Below, in pieces: positions 47,433 to 56,066 of a stretch of DNA of 64,000 bases. The position numbers and the translations under genes are program-made. Each line of letters starts with the position of its first letter. Positions within the stretch are counted from its first letter, which is position 1. The notes below the pieces were generated by a model. The model was not told the origin of the DNA, searched no databases, and saw only the letters and a program-made list of their open reading frames with translations. The DNA comes from Salinibacter sp. 10B. Lineage in GTDB: Bacteria; Bacteroidota; Rhodothermia; Rhodothermales; Salinibacteraceae. Where the stretch lies: the NCBI RefSeq assembly GCF_002954405.1, contig NZ_MQWC01000004.1:1572301-1636300 (forward strand), given 5' to 3'.

Positions 47433-47446
47433 TGAAACCGGTTTTA
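47433..47446. promoter_or_regulatory. LacI-type operator in the divergent promoter region
   Basis: TGAAACCGGTTTTA matches TGNAANCGNTTNCA with one deviation and contains the perfect palindrome AAACCGGTTT. It lies 228 bp before the receptor start and 185 bp before rtcB, so it could serve either side; together with the sites at 47336-47361 it suggests a looped repressor complex. Confidence 0.55.
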
Positions 47447-47630
47447 TTGTATGAAAACCCCCCTACATTTACCATAAACCGAACACGAACTTACGCCTGT
47501 CTTATATTTTTCTATGATGAAACTTGGGCCGGCTGACGGGACCGTATCATGCGTACGCGCCGTTAAAAAACAGCGCACAGGCTGAACGGTACTCTCTGCC
47601 CCGGCCTTCCCCAACCGACTCTGCTCTCCT

Positions 47631-50615
47631 ATGCCCGAATACACGCTCGAGAAACTCGACGATTATCGATGGCAGCTCCCCAAGCGCGGACGAATGAACG
47701 TCCCCGCCCGCCTCTACGCCAGCGAGCCGATGCTGGAAGACATCCTCGACGACGATGCCCCCCAGCAGGCCATCAACGTGGCCCACATGCCCGGCATCGT
47801 GACGGCCTCGCTCGCGATGCCCGACATTCATTGGGGCTACGGCTTTCCCATTGGCGGTGTGGCTGCGTTCGATCCGGACGACGGGGTGATCTCGCCTGGA
47901 GGAGTGGGCTACGACATCAACTGCCTCTCGGGCGACAGCGAAGTCCTTCACGCCCACGGCTACACGCGCACGATCGCGGAGATGGAGACGACGTGGCAGG
48001 ACGACATTCTCCACTGTCACGACCTTGAGGCATCGTCGAGCGACGAGACGTCCGTAGCCGCATTTTTGAAGCATCAACCCGATCAGCCGGTGTATCGCCT
48101 TCGCACCACCGGCGACGACGAGGTGTTGGCCACTGGCGACCATCCGTTCTGGACGCCCGACGGCATGACCGACCTCGACGATTTGGACCCGGGCGATCAG
48201 ATCGCTCGCCGTCCGTTCGAAGGGGTGCCCTACGACGAGCCGTCCGATCGCATTCTCGTCGACGAGGCTGACGTCCGCAAGGTGCTAAAAGCTCAGGGAA
48301 AGGAAGACGCCGGAAATGCTGTCGGACAAGTGCTCCATTATCTGCAAGAACGGGACCTCCTTCCGCTTCGAGCCTCCGACTCAGCGGTTCCGCACCTCAT
48401 CAAAATCGCCGGCGTTCTGTTCGGGGACGGCACGCTCTACTTCAGCGGCGACCACGAAAAAGGAACCGCGTGGTTTTACGCTGCCCCTGACGATCTGGAG
48501 GCGATTCGCTCCGACGTGGAAGCGGCCGGGTTCACACCCTCTCGCATCTACCGGCGGGAACGGAGCCACAGCGTCGATACGCCCTCCGACCACTACGAAT
48601 TCGAGCGACCCGAGACTTCCTTCAAGGTCGTCAGTACGTCTTTCGCGGCCCTCATGGCGGCATTGGGCGTGCCCGTCGGCGACAAAGCAGCCCAGGACTA
48701 CGGAATTCCCGCATGGCTGCCCGATGCTCCGCTCTGGCATCAACGGCTGTTCCTGGCGCCGCTCTTCGGCGCTGAGCTGTCTGCTCCCTCGACGATGACG
48801 CACTACGGACGCAACTTTTACGCTCCGGCGCTTTCTCTCAGCAAAAGCGACGGGTTTGCAGAGAGCGGCCGGCAGTTCCTTGAGGACCTGGCGTCAATCA
48901 TTGAGGACTTCGGGGTAGAGACGAAGGAGATCACCGAAGTTGCTCCGGAGAATAGTGCCGACGGTCGTGTGCGGCTTCGTCTGTTGCTCTCGTCGCGAAC
49001 GGAATCTATGCTCGCACTGTGGAGCCGGATTGGGTACGACTACAATCAAAAACGGTCGTCGCTCGCGATGGCAGCCGTCGAATACCTCAAGCAAAAACAA
49101 CAGGTCCTTTCCCTGCGAGAGACCGCTGCGGAGCAGGCCCGAATGCGCCATGAGACTGGTACATTCCCTTCTACCATCTACGACGACTTGACGGGTGAAC
49201 ACGTCAACCGCCGGTTTCTGGAGCGGGCGCTTTATGGAGAGCGGAAAACCGGCGTCCGCATTGGATCCTCGTTTCCCACCTTCGACACGTTTTGCGAGGA
49301 CACGCTCGACGGACTGGAGCAAAGCGGAATGGTTTGGTCGACGGTGGACGCAATCGAGCCTGTGAACCTGGAAGCGGAAACAGGAGACCCTCACGTGTAC
49401 GACTTCACTGTCGCGCATGAGGACCACAACTTTGTCGCGGACGGATTCGTCGTTTCGAATTGCGGCGTGCGGCTGATGTCGTCCAAGCTCACGAAGGAGG
49501 ACATCGACAAGCAGGATGCGGAGCGCCTCGTGGATACCCTCTTCCACCGCGTGCCCACAGGCGTGGGCTCCTCCGGTGCTCTGCGCGTCGACCACTCCAC
49601 CCTGCCGCGCGTCCTGCAACGGGGCGCAACGTGGGCCGTGAACCAGGGCTACGGCTCCGAGGCCGACCTCGACGTGATCGAGGAGGGCGGACAGGTCGAC
49701 GGCGCCGATCCGGATGCGGTGTCGAGCCGGGCGAAAGAGCGTGGACTTCCCCAACTCGGCACGCTCGGCTCCGGCAATCACTTTCTGGAAGTCGGGTACG
49801 TGTCGGAGGTGTACAACGAACGAGCGGCCCGCATCATGGGGCTCGACGAAGGCGCCGTCACCGTCATTATCCACTCCGGGAGCCGAGGCTTCGGATACCA
49901 GGTGTGCGACGACGCCCTGCAGGACGTGGACCGGGCCATGAACAAGTACAACATCGAGCTGCCGGACCGGCAGTTGGCCTGTGCCCCCATCGACTCGCCC
50001 GAGGGGCAGAAATATCTCCGCGGGATGCGCTGCGCGATTAACTACGCATTTGCCAATCGGCAGGTGATGGCCCACAACACGCGAGTGGCGTTCGAGGAGG
50101 CGCTCGACCTCTCCCCCCGTGAGCACGGCCTGCACACCGTGTATGAGGTCGCCCACAACATCGCAAAATTCGAGACGCACCGCGTAAACGGACGCAAGCA
50201 GGAGGTGTGTGTGCACCGAAAAGGGGCAACGCGGGCCCTCCCGGCGGGCCACCCGCTCGTGCCGGGCCGCTACCAGCAAGTGGGCCAGCCCGTACTCATC
50301 CCCGGCGACATGGGACGCTACTCGTACGTCCTCGTGGGCACCGACAAAGCCATGGACGAAACGTTCGGCAGCACGTGCCACGGCGCCGGCCGCAAGATGA
50401 GCCGCCGGCAGGCCCGCAAAACAGCGGGGAATCGCAACATTACCGCCGAGCTCGCCAACGAGGGCATCGTCGTCCGTGGCGAAAGCGGCCGCACGGTGCG
50501 AGAAGAGATTCCAGAGGCGTATAAAGATGTCGCCGATGTCGTCGAGGCCGTGGAAGGAGCCGGCCTTTCTCAAAAGGTGGCCCGACTTCGACCGCTCGGT
50601 GTCATCAAAGGCTGA
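47631..50615 (+). CDS. rtcB: RNA-splicing ligase RtcB containing an intein
   Basis: The 994-codon gene encodes a 481-residue RtcB split by a 513-residue intein. The N-extein (residues 1-97) ends SPGGVGYDIN and the C-extein resumes CGVRLMSSKL at residue 611. RtcB joins 2',3'-cyclic phosphate and 5'-OH RNA ends using Mn and GTP. After splicing the metal-binding cysteine is Cys98 and the guanylylated histidine in CHGAGRKMSR is His404, the same numbers as in the well-studied Pyrococcus enzyme. Other active-site text is intact (GNHFLEVGYV, HSGSRGFGYQV). No archease or RtcA gene is nearby. The enzyme needs protein splicing to be active. Confidence 0.97.
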   Translation: MPEYTLEKLDDYRWQLPKRGRMNVPARLYASEPMLEDILDDDAPQQAINVAHMPGIVTASLAMPDIHWGYGFPIGGVAAFDPDDGVISPGGVGYDINCLSGDSEVLHAHGYTRTIAEMETTWQDDILHCHDLEASSSDETSVAAFLKHQPDQPVYRLRTTGDDEVLATGDHPFWTPDGMTDLDDLDPGDQIARRPFEGVPYDEPSDRILVDEADVRKVLKAQGKEDAGNAVGQVLHYLQERDLLPLRASDSAVPHLIKIAGVLFGDGTLYFSGDHEKGTAWFYAAPDDLEAIRSDVEAAGFTPSRIYRRERSHSVDTPSDHYEFERPETSFKVVSTSFAALMAALGVPVGDKAAQDYGIPAWLPDAPLWHQRLFLAPLFGAELSAPSTMTHYGRNFYAPALSLSKSDGFAESGRQFLEDLASIIEDFGVETKEITEVAPENSADGRVRLRLLLSSRTESMLALWSRIGYDYNQKRSSLAMAAVEYLKQKQQVLSLRETAAEQARMRHETGTFPSTIYDDLTGEHVNRRFLERALYGERKTGVRIGSSFPTFDTFCEDTLDGLEQSGMVWSTVDAIEPVNLEAETGDPHVYDFTVAHEDHNFVADGFVVSNCGVRLMSSKLTKEDIDKQDAERLVDTLFHRVPTGVGSSGALRVDHSTLPRVLQRGATWAVNQGYGSEADLDVIEEGGQVDGADPDAVSSRAKERGLPQLGTLGSGNHFLEVGYVSEVYNERAARIMGLDEGAVTVIIHSGSRGFGYQVCDDALQDVDRAMNKYNIELPDRQLACAPIDSPEGQKYLRGMRCAINYAFANRQVMAHNTRVAFEEALDLSPREHGLHTVYEVAHNIAKFETHRVNGRKQEVCVHRKGATRALPAGHPLVPGRYQQVGQPVLIPGDMGRYSYVLVGTDKAMDETFGSTCHGAGRKMSRRQARKTAGNRNITAELANEGIVVRGESGRTVREEIPEAYKDVADVVEAVEGAGLSQKVARLRPLGVIKG
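47922..49460 (+). other. Intein with LAGLIDADG-type homing endonuclease inside rtcB
   Basis: The insertion occupies residues 98-610. It starts with a Cys nucleophile (CLSGDSEVLH, block A), has the block B TxxH (Thr168-His171 in ATGDHPFW), and ends with block F VYDFTVAHEDHNFVADGF and block G VVSN followed by Cys611. Two LAGLIDADG-like helices, IAGVLFGDGTL (about 259-269) and RLFLAPLFGAELS (about 371-383), indicate a homing endonuclease. The penultimate residue is Ser instead of the usual His. The insertion point splits the metal-ligand loop of RtcB, a known intein site. Splicing and endonuclease activity are inferred. Confidence 0.93.
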
Positions 50616-50971
50616 CCCCGTACACCGGGCGAACTGCCTGAAGCCCAGACCCGTAGCGGCTTCGCCGTACCTCCCAGCAGAGGACGATTGCCCTGTTTTT
50701 CAAAAATTCATTTACATTAATCTAACCCCACATATTCGACGTTCTCCCCTCCTCTCCCCATCTCCTTTTACCCGACCCTAAGAATTACCTCTTCCCACTC
50801 CCTATTGGAATAGAATTTGTTGTCGGGGTTTACTCCATCATTCTGGTACAAAACGAAACAAAGGGGAGTATTCTGTTTACACAATATTGCCTTCAGACGA
50901 AGGTCCCGTGCGCAGCTCTTTTCACAAACTCGCGGGAGCGGGCGATCTCGTTCGTCTCCCGTCCACTCGTT
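50616..50971. other. Intergenic region after rtcB
   Basis: About 355 bp. The stretch 50690-50830 is AT-rich and T/C-rich and probably holds the promoter of the small membrane gene at 50972. I saw no strong hairpin after rtcB, no repeat and no gene; a 284-codon frame on the minus strand (50768-51622) is antisense to a better candidate and is not called. Confidence 0.4.
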
Positions 50972-51346
50972 ATGGAAGATGTTCGTCGTGTCATCCTCTA
51001 CCTCAGTGGCGTCATCGGCGTTTGGGTCCTTGTCAGTTTTGGCGGCACCATGTTCGACACCGCCAATGCCTCCCTCTGGGTGAATAGCCTGATGTGGTCC
51101 CTGCTCTCCTCTCTCATTGTGTTGCCGGCGCTCCTGCTGGTGACCCATGCCGCTACGAAACAACGCTCTCAATCTGCTTCTCCGTCGAAGGAGTCCCCCT
51201 CCCAGGAGGAACCAGAACCCTTCGTGAAGCACTCGTCGGACGAGATCCGTACGCTGTGGCCCGAACCCGAACAGAAGAGTGAATGGCCCCCGAATGACGT
51301 CGTCCGGGAGCAAAAGCAGGCCCGGGAAAAAGTACATACGAACTGA
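50972..51346 (+). CDS. Small two-helix membrane protein of unknown function
   Basis: A 124-residue product with two hydrophobic segments, about 7-27 (VILYLSGVIGVWVLVSFGG) and 39-60 (LMWSLLSSLIVLPALLLVTHA), and a hydrophilic tail rich in Ser, Glu, Pro and Gln (SPSKESPSQEEPEP). The helices would form an inner-membrane hairpin with the tail in the cytoplasm. I do not recognise the family. It is followed by a strong bidirectional terminator and converges on an mscS-like gene. Codon use and the sensible membrane layout favour a real gene over its antisense alternative. Confidence 0.6.
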   Translation: MEDVRRVILYLSGVIGVWVLVSFGGTMFDTANASLWVNSLMWSLLSSLIVLPALLLVTHAATKQRSQSASPSKESPSQEEPEPFVKHSSDEIRTLWPEPEQKSEWPPNDVVREQKQAREKVHTN

Positions 51347-51391
51347 GCCTCTTCTTTTCTGCCCCCATTTCTGTTCTGGCTTCGGCCTTCT

Positions 51392-51428
51392 ATGCCCGTT
51401 CGGACCTCGCACGGATCCGAACGGGCAT
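51392..51428. terminator. Bidirectional terminator between convergent genes
   Basis: A perfect 13-bp stem (ATGCCCGTTCGGA / TCCGAACGGGCAT) with an 11-base loop lies between the stops at 51346 and 51435. It is followed by GTGTGTTTAT on the plus strand and preceded by AAGGCC on the other, so T-tracts are weak, but the stem is very stable and correctly placed. Confidence 0.75.
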
Positions 51429-51434
51429 GTGTGT

Positions 51435-52553
51435 TTATGGCCGTTCTGGCCCTCCTGGCGCTGAAAAGGACGAGCCGCCCTCCTCCTGCAACTGGGCGCG
51501 AACGACGGGAAGTGCGTCGGGGTGCTCCTCTCGGAGGTAGGCCACCAGCTGTTCTCGAATCTCACATCGGAGTTCCCACAGCTGAGGAGCACTGGCGGCA
51601 CTGGCAATCGCCCGCAGTTCAATTCCTCGCTCGCTCGTGTTCGTCACGTGCAGGGCACAGGTGTCTCCGTCCCAGTATTCCGACGCCTCGACGACCCGCT
51701 GCAACTCGTCTCGCACTGCCGGTACCGGGGTCCGATAGTCGACGTAGAGAAACACCGAGCCGATGAGATCCGCAGACGTGCGGGTCCAGTTCTGAAACGG
51801 CTTCTCGACGAAATGGGTGATGGGTAGAACGATGCGCCGTTTGTCCCACACCCGCACGACGACGTAGGTGAGCGTAATCTCCTCAACCCAGCCAAATTCT
51901 TCCTCCACAATCACAACGTCGTCGACGCGGATGGGCTGGGTGAGGGCGATCTGAATGCCCGCGATGAGGTTGCCGAGCGTGCTCTGCGCGGCAATGCCGA
52001 GCACAATACCGACGATGCCGGCCGACGCCAAGATTCCGGTGCCCAATTCCCGAAACGGCTCGTACTGTAGGAGCACCAGTCCCACGCCCAACACGATAAT
52101 CACGGTGGTGGCGATGCGACGCAGAATCCGAACCTGCGTCACGATCTTCCGAGCCTTTAGGTTGTCCGGCACGTCGATGGAATAATACTCTGCCACGGCC
52201 TCCTCCCCCGCCCGCAGCGCCGCCACAACCAGCCACGTGGTCGCGACAATGAGCAAGACGTAGAGCCCCCCATCCAGAACAGTCCCCATCTCCGCAGAGA
52301 GATGGGGACGGACGACCGGACGAATGCCATACGCGAACAGGATGGGTACCAGGATCCGCAGGGGCTCCGGGAGCCGGCGGAGCAGGGCCCCGCGCAGCGG
52401 CAAGGAGTCGGAGGAGCGCCGCAGAATGCGACGGGCGCCCCAGGTGAATAGGGCATGCACCAGGAGGCCGAGCACGGTGGCTCCGATTAGGAGACCGAAT
52501 GCCCACAACCCATTGCCCCCATTCGGAGCGTCCCCGAAGAACAGCGTCTCCAT
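51435..52553 (-). CDS. MscS-family mechanosensitive ion channel
   Basis: A 372-residue inner-membrane protein from the ATG at 52553 (METLFFGDAPNGG). Four hydrophobic segments are visible; the last, ILASAGIVGIVLGIAAQSTLGNLIAGIQIAL, is the pore-lining helix with the Gly/Ala pattern of MscS. The beta domain follows (PIRVDDVVIVEEEFGWVEEITLTYVVVRVWDKRRIVLP) and then the cytoplasmic cage. Such channels release solutes during osmotic downshock, or permit slow ion flux. The gene ends 41 bp before the GH31 gene region on the same strand but is transcribed after it, so they could share a transcript. Confidence 0.93.
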   Translation of the reverse strand: METLFFGDAPNGGNGLWAFGLLIGATVLGLLVHALFTWGARRILRRSSDSLPLRGALLRRLPEPLRILVPILFAYGIRPVVRPHLSAEMGTVLDGGLYVLLIVATTWLVVAALRAGEEAVAEYYSIDVPDNLKARKIVTQVRILRRIATTVIIVLGVGLVLLQYEPFRELGTGILASAGIVGIVLGIAAQSTLGNLIAGIQIALTQPIRVDDVVIVEEEFGWVEEITLTYVVVRVWDKRRIVLPITHFVEKPFQNWTRTSADLIGSVFLYVDYRTPVPAVRDELQRVVEASEYWDGDTCALHVTNTSERGIELRAIASAASAPQLWELRCEIREQLVAYLREEHPDALPVVRAQLQEEGGSSFSAPGGPERP

Positions 52554-52594
52554 CGCCAAAAGGATCTGGACATAGACAGCGCGACGGGGTTCCG

Positions 52595-55078
52595 TCAGTC
52601 GTCAATGCGGGCGCCGTAGACCGTGATCCGGAGCGGCTCGTGGGTGTCGGCTCGCTGCTGTACGTAGAGGACGTGCTCAGTATTGTCGTAATACCACCCG
52701 CCGTCCCGCACGACCTCCTCACGAGACCCCTTTTGTGATAGGGATTGTCCGCTCGCACCGACGCGGGTCGGCGCAGCGGCGATCCGATGCACGTCGGCCT
52801 GAAGGGTGCGTGCGTCGGGCTGCCCGTCGTAGTGCCCATTTGCAGCCCCAATCGTCAGGCGGAGCGCCGGAGCCCCTGCCCCTCGCCGCCACGACTGTCG
52901 GAGGGACGTGAGCGCGTAGCGTCCCTGCCGGTAGCCTCGCGTCCGCCCGTCGTCCTGATAGAGTGAGAACGATGCGCTCCTCCCCGAGTCGGGATATATG
53001 GCGAGGCCGAGCGTGTCGGCCGGCTGGGCGCCAGTATGCGGAGCGACCGGTCGCGTGGGCAGAATAGACCCCGCCTTGACAAAGAGCGGAATCTCGTTGA
53101 GCGGGGCGTCGACGGTGATCGTTTGCCCGCCGTCGTATGCTTGATCACTCCACCAGTCGATCCACCTTCCCTCCGGAAGTCGGACCGTCTTCGAGCGCTT
53201 GCCCTCTTCCAGTACCGGCGCCACCAGAAGATTCGGCCCCAGCAGGTACGCGTCCGTGTAGTCATGCAGCTGCTCGTCGTCCGGGTCTGCAAAGAAGAGG
53301 GGACGAGCAATTGGGAGTCCGGTGCGGTGATTCGTCCAGGCCAAGGAGTAGAGATACGGCATCAACCGGTAGCGGAGATGCACGCTGGAGCGGACGATGC
53401 GCTCCACCTGACGGCCAAACCGCCAGGGCTCGGTCGGCAGATTGTCGACGCCGTGGACGCGCATGATGGGCGACAGAGCGCCGTGCTGCAGCCAGCGAGC
53501 ATAGAGCTCCGGCTGCTTGGGTCCCCCCGTAAAGCCGCCGAGGTCCGAGCCGTAGTAGCCGAAGCCACTCAGCCCCATATTGAGGAGGAGCGACGGCTGG
53601 GCTTGCAGTCCGGTAAAGCTGCGCGCCACGTCGCCACTCCACAGCACAGTCCCAAAGCGCTGAATGCCGGCGTACCCCGACCGTGTGAGATTCACCATGC
53701 GCTGATTCGGCCGCCAGTCGTCCCATCGCTGATACAGGGTACGCGCCCAGAGAAAGTTGTAGAGGTTGTGGATCTCGGGCGTGGTCCCCAAGTGGTGCCG
53801 CATGTCTGCCGGATGCTTCTCCGGCTCGCCCAGGTCCGTCCAGAGGCCCGCCATCGTCTCGCCCATGAACGGCGGATACTGGCCCGCCCACCAGTCCTGC
53901 GCGGCCGGATCCGTAATGTCGAGCAGGGCCACGTCGCACCCATCCGGGCACGACCACCAGTCCTCCATCACGTACGGCTCGCCCGCCGGGGTCTGTCCCA
54001 CGAAGCTGCTATCGAGAGCCGGCTCAAAGAGGCGCGACGGGCGCACGATGTAGGGCTCCGAGATGGCGATCGTCTGCACGCCCCGGGCCTTCAGGTCGCG
54101 CATCATCCGGAACGGCTCCGGAAAGGCCTCTCGGTTCCACCGCAGATCCCCCATGTGCTCGAACCAGTAGAGGTCGAGGATAAGCGCATCCACCGGAAAC
54201 TCCTTTTGCCGAAGCGTATCGACGACGCTCCGGGCCGCATCCTCCGTCCGATAGCCGTATTTCGACTGCATGTAGCCGAGTGCCCACTTGGGCGGAAGCG
54301 GCTGCCGTCCCGTGAGGGTCGTGTACTGCTGGACCTGCTCCTTGATGGTCGGCGCCACGAGCACGAAGTAGCGGAGATGCCCCCCTCCCGCCTGGTACCG
54401 AAGCTGCGTCGAGTCGGCTTGCCCCACGTCGATTTGCGCCCGATAGGGGTTGTCGATAAAAAGGCCGTACCCGCCCGTCGTGGGCATGAACGGCACGTTC
54501 ACCTTCATCGTCATCGGCGCCTCGTTATAGCCGTAGCGTTGCGTGTTCACGAGATCGAAGGCGTGGCCCGTTACGCCAAACACGGGGCGTTCGCCGGTCC
54601 CGTAGGCTCGCGTCTCCGCGTCCATTTCCATTCGGAGCGTGCGGCTCGTGTCCGTCCACGCGACGTTCATAGCGGCCTCCGAGAAGACGGTCTCCCCTGT
54701 TTCGTTGGCTACGCGGACGCGTAGGGGACGCTTCTCCACAATCACCGTGACCTTGCCCCCGCGGACGTAGAGGCCCTCCGCACTTTCGTGAACCGCGAAC
54801 CGGAGATCGGTCCTTGGCTCCGCCACCACCGCCCGCGAGGTGTCGGGGGCGGATTCGCCTCGCCGCCAGTGCACCTTCACGATGGAAGGACGAACGAGCG
54901 TCAAGTGGAGATCGGCATTCTGGCCCTCCACAACGACCGTCGAGGCGTCCACCTGATGTTCAACGTAGTCGCCTGGACCGTCTGAAGCCCGCTGCGCGAA
55001 GCTGTCGCTGAGTGGCACGGCGAAGAGCAGGACGCCCAAAAACAGATGTCTAAAAAACACCATGCGTGTATTCATCAT
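52595..55078 (-). CDS. Exported glycoside hydrolase family 31 alpha-glucosidase-like protein
   Basis: About 827 residues from the ATG at 55078 (MMNTRMVFFRHLFLGVLL, signal ending DSFAQ); an in-frame start at 55267 would add 63 residues before the signal. The (beta/alpha)8 core has ALILDLYWFEHMGDLRW, the nucleophile block GLWTDLGEPE with Asp415, and the acid/base block RFGTVLWSGDVAR with Asp483. A GH31 N-terminal beta-sandwich precedes it and a DUF5110-like C-terminal beta domain follows. GH31 enzymes remove alpha-linked glucose or xylose from oligosaccharides. The signal places it in the periplasm or outside. It may supply sugars to the uptake systems of this region. Confidence 0.94.
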   Translation of the reverse strand: MMNTRMVFFRHLFLGVLLFAVPLSDSFAQRASDGPGDYVEHQVDASTVVVEGQNADLHLTLVRPSIVKVHWRRGESAPDTSRAVVAEPRTDLRFAVHESAEGLYVRGGKVTVIVEKRPLRVRVANETGETVFSEAAMNVAWTDTSRTLRMEMDAETRAYGTGERPVFGVTGHAFDLVNTQRYGYNEAPMTMKVNVPFMPTTGGYGLFIDNPYRAQIDVGQADSTQLRYQAGGGHLRYFVLVAPTIKEQVQQYTTLTGRQPLPPKWALGYMQSKYGYRTEDAARSVVDTLRQKEFPVDALILDLYWFEHMGDLRWNREAFPEPFRMMRDLKARGVQTIAISEPYIVRPSRLFEPALDSSFVGQTPAGEPYVMEDWWSCPDGCDVALLDITDPAAQDWWAGQYPPFMGETMAGLWTDLGEPEKHPADMRHHLGTTPEIHNLYNFLWARTLYQRWDDWRPNQRMVNLTRSGYAGIQRFGTVLWSGDVARSFTGLQAQPSLLLNMGLSGFGYYGSDLGGFTGGPKQPELYARWLQHGALSPIMRVHGVDNLPTEPWRFGRQVERIVRSSVHLRYRLMPYLYSLAWTNHRTGLPIARPLFFADPDDEQLHDYTDAYLLGPNLLVAPVLEEGKRSKTVRLPEGRWIDWWSDQAYDGGQTITVDAPLNEIPLFVKAGSILPTRPVAPHTGAQPADTLGLAIYPDSGRSASFSLYQDDGRTRGYRQGRYALTSLRQSWRRGAGAPALRLTIGAANGHYDGQPDARTLQADVHRIAAAPTRVGASGQSLSQKGSREEVVRDGGWYYDNTEHVLYVQQRADTHEPLRITVYGARIDD

Positions 55079-55287
55079 CGAATGCAGGACGTGGATCGAG
55101 TGAACGAATAACGTCGGTCGGCGAGCAGCGGGCAACGCGGCGTTTTTGCCGGACATTGAGAGGCTGATCGGTTTTTTTGCACCGCTGCGACGGATCGATA
55201 GATCCCCTAACCAGGAGTTGCTATTCTCGTGCTGTGCACTGACGTCGATGTGAGAGAACATTGGCAATCCATTGAGATGTCGGGCAT

Positions 55288-55845
55288 TTACCGCCGCACC
55301 AGTCGGGTCGGACGACGATCGGAGGGCCGGAGCCGCCCACGGCGCGTCGTCCGCAGCTCTTCCACAGTCACGAACGAGCGAGGAGCCCGAGCTTCAATGA
55401 GATCGATCACGTGGGGAGCTTCTTTTCGCTCCACGACCGTGTTGAGAATGTCGACCGGTCCGTCCTGCCCTCGGCCGTCCACCTCCGTGACGGCGTACCC
55501 TTTTGCGCGAAGGGCCTGAGCCGTAGCCCCATTCGCATCGTCGGGCACGATGGCCCGCACGACGACAGTACCGAGCGCCAGCCCGTTTTCTGCAAGGATG
55601 CCTACGTACGTTCCAGCCGCAAACCCAGCCGCATATCCCAGAATGTGGTACGGCGATCCAAGGTGTTGAAGGGTGCTCCCCACCGCCACAACCCAAATGA
55701 GCACCTCTACAAATCCGACCAGCGCAGCAATTCCCCGTTGTCCCCGCACCGCTACGATCATCCGCACGGTGCCAAGGGAGACATCTATCAGACGAAGTGC
55801 AAATATGAGGAGTGGACCATAGGGAAGAGCGAAAAACGCATCCAT
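55288..55845 (-). CDS. UPF0316/DUF2179-domain membrane protein
   Basis: A 185-residue protein from the ATG at 55845. Three hydrophobic segments (GPLLIFALRLIDVSLGTVR, IAALVGFVEVLIWVVAVG, ILGYAAGFAAGTYVGIL) are followed by a soluble domain with GTVVVRAIVPDD, GYAVTEVDGRGQDG and VERKEAPHVIDLI, which is the UPF0316 family with a C-terminal DUF2179 domain. The biochemical role of the family is unknown; DUF2179 is suggested to bind a ligand. It is separated from the GH31 gene by 209 bp and divergent from the peptidase-like gene at 56067. Confidence 0.9.
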   Translation of the reverse strand: MDAFFALPYGPLLIFALRLIDVSLGTVRMIVAVRGQRGIAALVGFVEVLIWVVAVGSTLQHLGSPYHILGYAAGFAAGTYVGILAENGLALGTVVVRAIVPDDANGATAQALRAKGYAVTEVDGRGQDGPVDILNTVVERKEAPHVIDLIEARAPRSFVTVEELRTTRRGRLRPSDRRPTRLVRR

Positions 55846-55907
55846 GAGAGAAGAAAATGCTGTGGTGTGAGAGACGATGGAGACCGTTATTCATCAAGGG
55901 ACACTCC

Positions 55908-55936
55908 CCGATCGGTGTAAAAAATTCACCGACCGG
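55908..55936. promoter_or_regulatory. A-rich-loop hairpin in a divergent promoter region
   Basis: Arms CCGATCGGTG and CACCGACCGG pair at 9 of 10 positions around a loop of TAAAAAATT. It lies between the divergent starts at 55845 and 56067. It could be an operator dyad or a leader hairpin; no family of regulator is suggested by the sequence. Confidence 0.35.
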
Positions 55937-56066
55937 CCCTCGAACCGGCGTTCAATTTCGGCGTCTAACGGGGACCTCAGACTTTTCTAACGGACGCTCG
56001 TAACAACGTCCCACCAATCCTCCACTACGCTTTCCCTTTCCCGTTCCCTCCTCCCTGGAGGCCCTC

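Noticed and set aside
48894-50573. 559-codon frame on the minus strand
   Set aside because: It is antisense to rtcB and its intein; high-GC DNA often leaves such long shadow frames.
50768-51622. 284-codon frame on the minus strand
   Set aside because: It covers the antisense of a two-helix membrane gene, a strong terminator hairpin and the end of the MscS gene, and it has an Arg/His/Gly-rich composition typical of shadow frames.
53036-54724. 562-codon frame on the plus strand
   Set aside because: It is the antisense of the GH31 gene, whose catalytic blocks are intact; the Arg/His/Val-rich product resembles nothing.
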